In this document: positions 58,396 to 64,000 of the stretch, one piece after another
Layout: every line of letters starts with the position of its first letter
Position numbering within the stretch: position 1 is the first letter of the stretch
Assembly: GCF_904849725.1 (NCBI RefSeq)
Contig: NC_058520.1
Location: 398,301,993-398,365,992, forward strand
Direction: 5' to 3'
DNA: 64,000 bases
Source of the DNA: Hordeum vulgare subsp. vulgare
Taxonomy: Eukaryota > Streptophyta > Magnoliopsida > Poales > Poaceae
Position numbers and translations under genes: made by a program
Notes under the pieces: model-generated
Told to the model about the DNA's origin: nothing
Seen by the model: only the letters and a program-made list of their open reading frames with translations
Database searches by the model: none

Positions 58396-60858
58396 GTCTC
58401 CCACTTGCAATATAGTCAATAATCTAGTTCACATCACTATGTGATTGCAACTAATCTAATACCCATATAGTTCTGGGGTTCGATCATGTCTTGCTTTTGA
58501 GAGAGGTTTTTAGTCAACAGGTGTGAAACTTTTAGATCCGTGTGTGCTTTACAAATCTCTATGTCATCCAATAGATGCTGCTACCACGCGCCATTTGGAA
58601 CTATTCCAATTGACTCCTTCACTGTACGAATCCGGTTTACTACTCAGATTATCCAGATTAGTTTCAAAGCTTTCATCGACGTAACCCTTTATGACGAACT
58701 CTTTAATCACCTCCACAATCGAGAAAAATTGCTTAGTCCACTAGTTACTAAGGATAACTTTGATCGTTGGCCAGTAATCCATCCCTGGATCACTTTTGTA
58801 CCCCTTGACAGATTCATGGCAAGGCACACATCAGGTGCAGTACACAGCATAACATAGTTTAGAGCCTATGGATAAGGCATAGGGGACGACCTTCGTCCTT
58901 TCTCTTTGTTCTGCCGTGGTCGGGCTTGGAGTCTTAATCAAATTCACACCTTACAACACAGCCAAGAACTCCTTCTTTGTCGATCTATTTTGAACTCCTT
59001 CAAAAACATGTCAAGGCATGCATTTCGTTGAAAGTTCTATTAAGCGCTTTGATCTATCTTCATAGATCTTGATGCTCAATGTTCAAGTAGCTTAATCCAG
59101 GTTTTCCTTTGAAAAAATCCATTCAAACAACCCTATATGCTTTCCAGAAATTCAACATTATTTTCGATCAACAATACCAAATTTACTCATCAGAAATTCT
59201 ATAGTGCTCCCACTCACTTCTTTCGAAATACAAGTTTCTCATAAACTTCGTATAAACCCAAAAACTTTGATCATCTCATCAAAGCGTATATTCCAACACC
59301 GAGATGCATGCTCCAGCCCATAGAAGGACTGCTAGAGCTTGCATACTTGTTGGCATCCTTAGGATCGATAAAACCTTGTGGTTGTATCACATACAACCTT
59401 TCCTCAAGGAAACCGTCGAGGAAAGAATGTTTTGACATCCTATGTGCAATATTTCATACATAATGCAGCAACTGCTAACATAATTCCAATAGACTTTTAG
59501 CATCGCTACGAGTGAGAAAGTCTCATCATAGTCAACTCTCTGAACTTGTGAGAAACATTTTGCGACAAGTCGAGCTTTCTTAATGGTGACTTTTCACCAT
59601 CATCGTGTGTCTTCCTTTTAAAGATCCATATGTACTTAATAGTGTTACGACCATCAAGTAGTTCTTCCAAAGTCTACACTTTGTTTTCATACATGGATCC
59701 TCTCTCGGATTTTATGGCCTCCAGCCATTTGCCGGAATCCGGGCCCACCATCGCTTCTCCATAGCTCGTAGGTTCATTGTTTGTTCAACAACATGACCTC
59801 CATGATAGGGTTACCGTACCATTCTTGTAGCAGTACGTGACCTTGTCGACCTACGATGTTTGTATTAACTTAATCCGAAGTTTCATGAGAACTATCATTA
59901 GCTTCCACTTCAATTGGTGTAGGCGCCACAGGAACAACTTCCTGCGCCGTGCTACACACTTGTTGAAGTGACGGTTCAATAACCTCATCAAGTTTCCACA
60001 ATCCTCCCACTCAATTCTTTTGAGAGAAACCTTTCCTTGAGAAAGGACCCGTCTCTAGAAACAAACACTTTGCTTCCGGATCTCACATAGGAGATATACC
60101 CAACTGTTTTGGGTATCCTATGAAGATGCATTTATCCACTTTGGGTCCGAGCTTATTAGGGTGAAACTTTTTCACACAAGCGTCGCAACCCCAAACTTTT
60201 AAGAAATGACAGCTTAGGTTTCTCCAAACCATAGTTCATACGGTGTCATCTCAACGGAATTACATGGTGCCCTACTTAAAGTGAATGTAGTTGTCTCTAA
60301 TGCCTAACCCAAAAACGATAGTGATAATTCGACAAGAGACATCATAGTATGCACCATATCCAATAGGGCGCGGCTATCATGTTCGGACACAGCATCCCAC
60401 CATGGTGTTCCAGGTTGCATTAGTTGTGAAACAATTTCGACATTGTCTTAACTGTGTACCAAACTTGCAACTTAGATATTCATCTCTATGATCATATCGT
60501 AGACATTTTATCCTCTTGTCACGACGATCTTCACTCTGAAATAGCTTGAACTTTTCAACATTTCAGACTTCTGATTCATCAAGCAAATACTCTTGTATCT
60601 ACTCGAATCGTCAGTGAAGTAAGAACATAACGATATCCACTGTGTGCCTCAGCACTCATTAGACTACACACATCAAAATGTATTACTTCCAACAAGTTAC
60701 TTTCTCATTCAATCTCACTGGAAAAACGAGGCATTCAGTCATCTTGCCCATGTGGTATGATTTGCATGCCTCAAGTGATTCAAAATCAAGTGAATCCAAA
60801 TGATCCATCTGCATGGAGTTTTTTCATGCGTTTGTACCAATAAGCATGGTTTGCATGT
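58396..60858 (-). pseudogene. pol: Element G pol remnants
   Basis: No long frame survives. On the minus strand, near 59640-59520, WIFKRKTHDDGEKSP corresponds to the KWIFKRK region at the start of Copia reverse transcriptase. Near 60250-60080, PYELWFGE, KFGVATLV and KSFTLISSDPKW correspond to the integrase C-terminal part of BARE-1. The region between holds fragments only. RNase H should lie near 58450-59000. Numerous stops and frameshifts. Confidence 0.75.
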
Positions 60859-62387
60859 TGCTACGGCGACAGAAATCTTATGTCGTCTCTTGAGCTTGCG
60901 TTGGTTTTTCCCTTGAGAGGAAAGGGCGATGCAGCACAGGAGCAGTAAGTATTTCCCTCAGTTTGAGAACCAAGGTATCAATCCAGTAGGAGAATCTCGT
61001 CAAGTCCAAAGTACCTGCACAAACACAAAAGAGCTTGCACCCAACGCTTTAAAGGGGTTGTCAATCCCTTCAAGATTGATTGCAAAGTGAGATCTGAAGG
61101 CGGAAAGTGCAACGAAGAAAAAGTGTAGGGCTGAAAATATGGTGTGAAGTAGACCCCGGGGCCATAGTGTTCACTAGAGGCTTCTCTCAAAATAGCAAAT
61201 ATTACGGTGGGTGAACAAATTACTGTCGAGCAATTGATAGAACCGCGCAAAGTCATGACGATATCTAAGGTAATGATCATACATATAGGCATCACGTCCG
61301 AGACAAGTAGACCGATACTTTCTGCATCTACTACTATTACTCCACACATCGACCGCTATCCAGCATGCATCTAGTGTATTGAGTTCATGACGAACAGAGT
61401 AACGCCTTAAGCAAGATGACATGATGTAGAGGGATAAACTCAAACCAATGATGAAAACCCCAACTTTTTACCCTTGATGGCAACAACATGATGCGTTCCT
61501 CGCTACCCCTTCTGTCACTGGGTGAGGTCACCGCACGGTATGAATCCAAAACCAAGCACTTCTCCCATTGCAAGAATCATATATCAAGCTGGCCAAACAA
61601 AACCCACAACTCGAAGAAAATTACAAGGATATGAAATCATGCATAAGAGAGATTAGAAGAAACTCAAATAAGATTGATAGATAATCTGATCATAAATCTA
61701 CAATTCATCGGATCTCGACAAACGCACCGCAAAAGAAGATTACATCGGATAGATCTCCATGAAGATCATGGACAACTTTGTATTGAAGATCCAAGAGAGA
61801 GAAGAAGCCATCTAGTTACGAGCTATGGACCCGTAGGTCTATGATGAACTACTCACGCATCATCAGAGAGGTCATGGTGTTGATGAAGAATCCCTCCGTA
61901 TCCGAATTCCCCCTCCCACAGGGAACCAGAATGTGCCCCAGATGGGATCTTGCAGAGACAAAAGCTTGCGGCGGCGGAAAAGTACTTTCGATGATCCCTT
62001 GATTTTTTCTCGAATTATTGGGAATATATAGGCGAAAGACCTAGGGCAGAGGTGGCCCAGGGAGCCCACAAGCCTGGGAGGCGAGGGCCCCCCTGGCCAC
62101 GGCTAGGGGGCTTGTGGGGTCCCTGGTGGCCCCTTGCCTTGGTTCTCAAGTTTCCCGATCTTCTTTTGTTCTGGAAAAAATCTTTTTGGAAGTTTCGTTC
62201 CATTTGGACTCCGTTTAAAATCCTCCTCTGAAAGGGGTCAAAAACACGGGAAAAACAGGAACTCGCACTTGGCACTGAGTTAATAAGTTAGTCCCAAAAA
62301 GATATAAAAGGCATACAAAACATCCAAAGTTTGACAGGATAATAACATGAAACCATCAAAAATTATTGATACGTTGGAGACGTATCA
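60859..62387 (-). mobile_element. Element E: solo LTR of a TGATACGTC-type gypsy family (1529 bp)
   Basis: Minus-strand start TGATACGTCTCCAACG at 62387, end CGCCGTAGCA at 60859. It is flanked by the perfect duplication CATGT (60854-60858 and 62388-62392). No internal region is present, so it arose by LTR-LTR recombination. A TATA box (TATATA) is at 62025-62030. It shares GGGATTGACAACCC (61055-61068, minus strand) and GTTCATCATAGACC-like sequence with the B LTRs, and is thus a relative. The end carries a small inverted repeat, CGACAgaaatcttaTGTCG. Confidence 0.93.
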
Positions 62388-62392
62388 CATGT

Positions 62393-64000
62393 CTCAAACG
62401 TTTCCAAAATGAGTGGGTACAAAGATCCATCAGCATGGAGCTCCTTCATGCATTTTATACCAATATAACTCAAGCGACAGTGGCACAAGTAAGTGGTACT
62501 ATCATTACAACTTTGTATCTTTTGGCATCAATATTATGAACATGTGTATCACTACGATCGAGATTCAATAAACCATTGAAGGTATTTATTCAAGAAAATA
62601 GAATAGCCATTATTTTCTTTAAATGAATAATCATATTGCAATAAACACGATCTAATCATGTTCATGCTCAACGCAAACACCAAATAACAATTATTTAGGT
62701 TTAACACTAATCCCGATGGTAAAGGGAGCGTGCGATGTTTGATCACATCAACCTTGGAAACACTTCCAACACATATCGTCACCTCACCTTTAGCTAGTCT
62801 CCGTTTATTCCGTAACTTTTATTTTGAGTTACTAACACTTAGCAACCGAACTGGTATCTAATACCCTCGTGCTACTAGGAGCACTAGTAAAGTACACATC
62901 AATATCTGTTGACTTTGCGAGCCTTCTCATCTACCAAGTATCTAGGGTAGTTCCTCTTCAGTGACTACTCCCCTCATTACAGAAGCACTTAGTCTCGGGT
63001 TTGGGTTCAACCTTGGGTCTCTTCACTAGAGCAGCAACTCGTTTGTCGTTTCATGAATTATCCCTTCTTCCCCTTGCCCTTCTTGAAACTATTGGTTTTA
63101 CTAACCATCAACAATTGATTCTCCTACTTAATTTCTACTTTTGTGGTGTCAAACATCGCGAATAGCTCAAGGATCATTATAACTATCCTTGATCTGTTAT
63201 AGTTCATCACAAAGCTCTAGTAGCTTCGTGGCAGTGACTTTGGAGAACCATCACTATCTTATCTGGAAGATCAACTCCCACTCGATTCAAGCGATTGTAG
63301 CACTCATACAATCTGAGCACATGCTCAACGATTGAGCTTCTCTCCCTTACTTTGTAGACAAAGAATCTTGTCATAGGTCACATACCTCTCAACAAGGGCA
63401 CGAACATGAAATCCCAATTTCATCTCTTGGAACATCTCATATGTTTCCGTGACATTCAAAAACGTCTTCGACGCCTCAATTCTAAGTCGTTAAGCATTAC
63501 GCACTGAACTATCATGTAGTCATCAAAAACGTGTATGTCATATGTTCGCAACATCCAGAGATGACGCTCGAGGTTCAGCACACCGAGCGGTACATTAAGG
63601 ACATAAACCTTCTATGCAGCAATGAGGACAATCCTTGGTTTACGGACCCAGACCGCATAATTGTTACTCTCATCTTTCAACTAAATTTTCTCTAGGAACA
63701 TATCAAAAACAGTAGAGCTACAGCGCAAGCTACAACATAATTTGCAAATACCTTCTGACTATGTTCATGATAATTGAGTTTAGCTAATCATATTACTAAT
63801 AACTCCCACTCAAATAGACATCCCTCTAGTCATTCCAGTGGCGCATGATCCAAATCCACTAACTCAAGTCCGATCATCACGTGAGTTGAGTATAGTTTCA
63901 GTGGTGAACATCTCCATGTTGATCATATCAACTATATGATTCATGCTAGACCTTTCGGTCTCTTGTGTTCCGAGGCCATGTCTGTACATCCTAGGCTCAT
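62393..64000 (-). pseudogene. gag: Element G gag/protease remnants
   Basis: Continues G after the solo LTR. The minus strand shows EASKTFLNVTETYEMFQEMKLGFHVRALVERYVTYDKIL-like sequence in pieces (about 63480-63370), similar to the BARE/Angela gag. No frame exceeds 80 codons. The zinc knuckle and protease should lie between about 62400 and 63100, but I cannot place them. Confidence 0.65.

Larger units (their letters stand above)
56583..64000 (-). mobile_element. Element G: BARE/WIS/Angela-type Copia element, right part outside window
   Basis: The 3' LTR (56583-58395) lies at the left, followed by the polypurine tract GCAAGTGGGAGAC (minus strand, 58408-58396), decayed pol and decayed gag. The LTR start TGTTGGAAATATGCCC is characteristic of the BARE-1/WIS/Angela group of Triticeae. 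A solo LTR of another family is inserted at 60859-62387. The 5' LTR is beyond 64000. Confidence 0.9.

Noticed and set aside
57000..58400. Possible small plus-strand genes in 56583-58395
   Set aside because: The whole segment is an LTR of the BARE/Angela type; short frames there are incidental.
58540..58857. 105-codon plus-strand frame
   Set aside because: It is antisense to the decayed pol region of element G and has no recognisable domain.

Overview
The window looks like intergenic chromosome from a grass of the wheat/barley/rye tribe (Triticeae). I find no host gene, tRNA, rRNA or CRISPR array; essentially every base can be assigned to a transposable element. The assignment to Triticeae rests on the LTR type at 56583-58395 (minus-strand start TGTTGGAAATATGCCC, as in the BARE-1/WIS/Angela Copia group), on several families whose LTRs begin TGATACGTC, and on the nesting style. 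Family names beyond lineage level are from memory and are hedged.

Layout from left to right. (A) 1-9416: a minus-strand Ty3/gypsy element of Athila type, autonomous in design, with a nearly open pol, cut by the window start. 9417-9759: 3' end of an older LTR into which A inserted. 9760-10404: a gene fragment of the 'putative gypsy type transposon' (Transposase_28-like) kind. 10405-56582: a plus-strand non-autonomous gypsy element, B2, whose 5' LTR was split at 10524/49191 by a related element, B1 (10525-49190, target duplication TTGAC). B1's own 5' LTR was split by a CACTA DNA transposon (11063-19119, target duplication TGA). B1's internal region was split by a 24-kb minus-strand Tat/Retand-like gypsy element, C (22764-47065). 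C was split in turn by an 11.8-kb minus-strand Copia element, D (24777-36535, target duplication CTTGT). B2's 3' LTR is interrupted at 56583 by a minus-strand BARE/Angela-type Copia element, G, which runs off the window and carries a solo LTR, E (60859-62387, target duplication CATGT).

How the parts work together. A and the B elements share the primer-binding site (tRNA-Asp), the same 11-nt LTR-to-PBS spacer, a similar polypurine tract context and LTR ends starting TGATACGTC. B2 has only gag and protease, and B1 has neither, so A-like elements are plausible providers of reverse transcriptase and integrase. C carries, in addition to gag-pol, an intron-containing gene on the opposite strand with its own TATA-type promoter. 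D carries an extra reading frame downstream of pol, preceded by a promoter-like block that copies the architecture of its LTR promoter. These two accessory transcription units, and a transcript-like segment inside the CACTA element, are the most interesting contents.

All coding regions are decayed to some degree: A and D pol need only a few nonsense changes explained, whereas C and G are heavily degraded.
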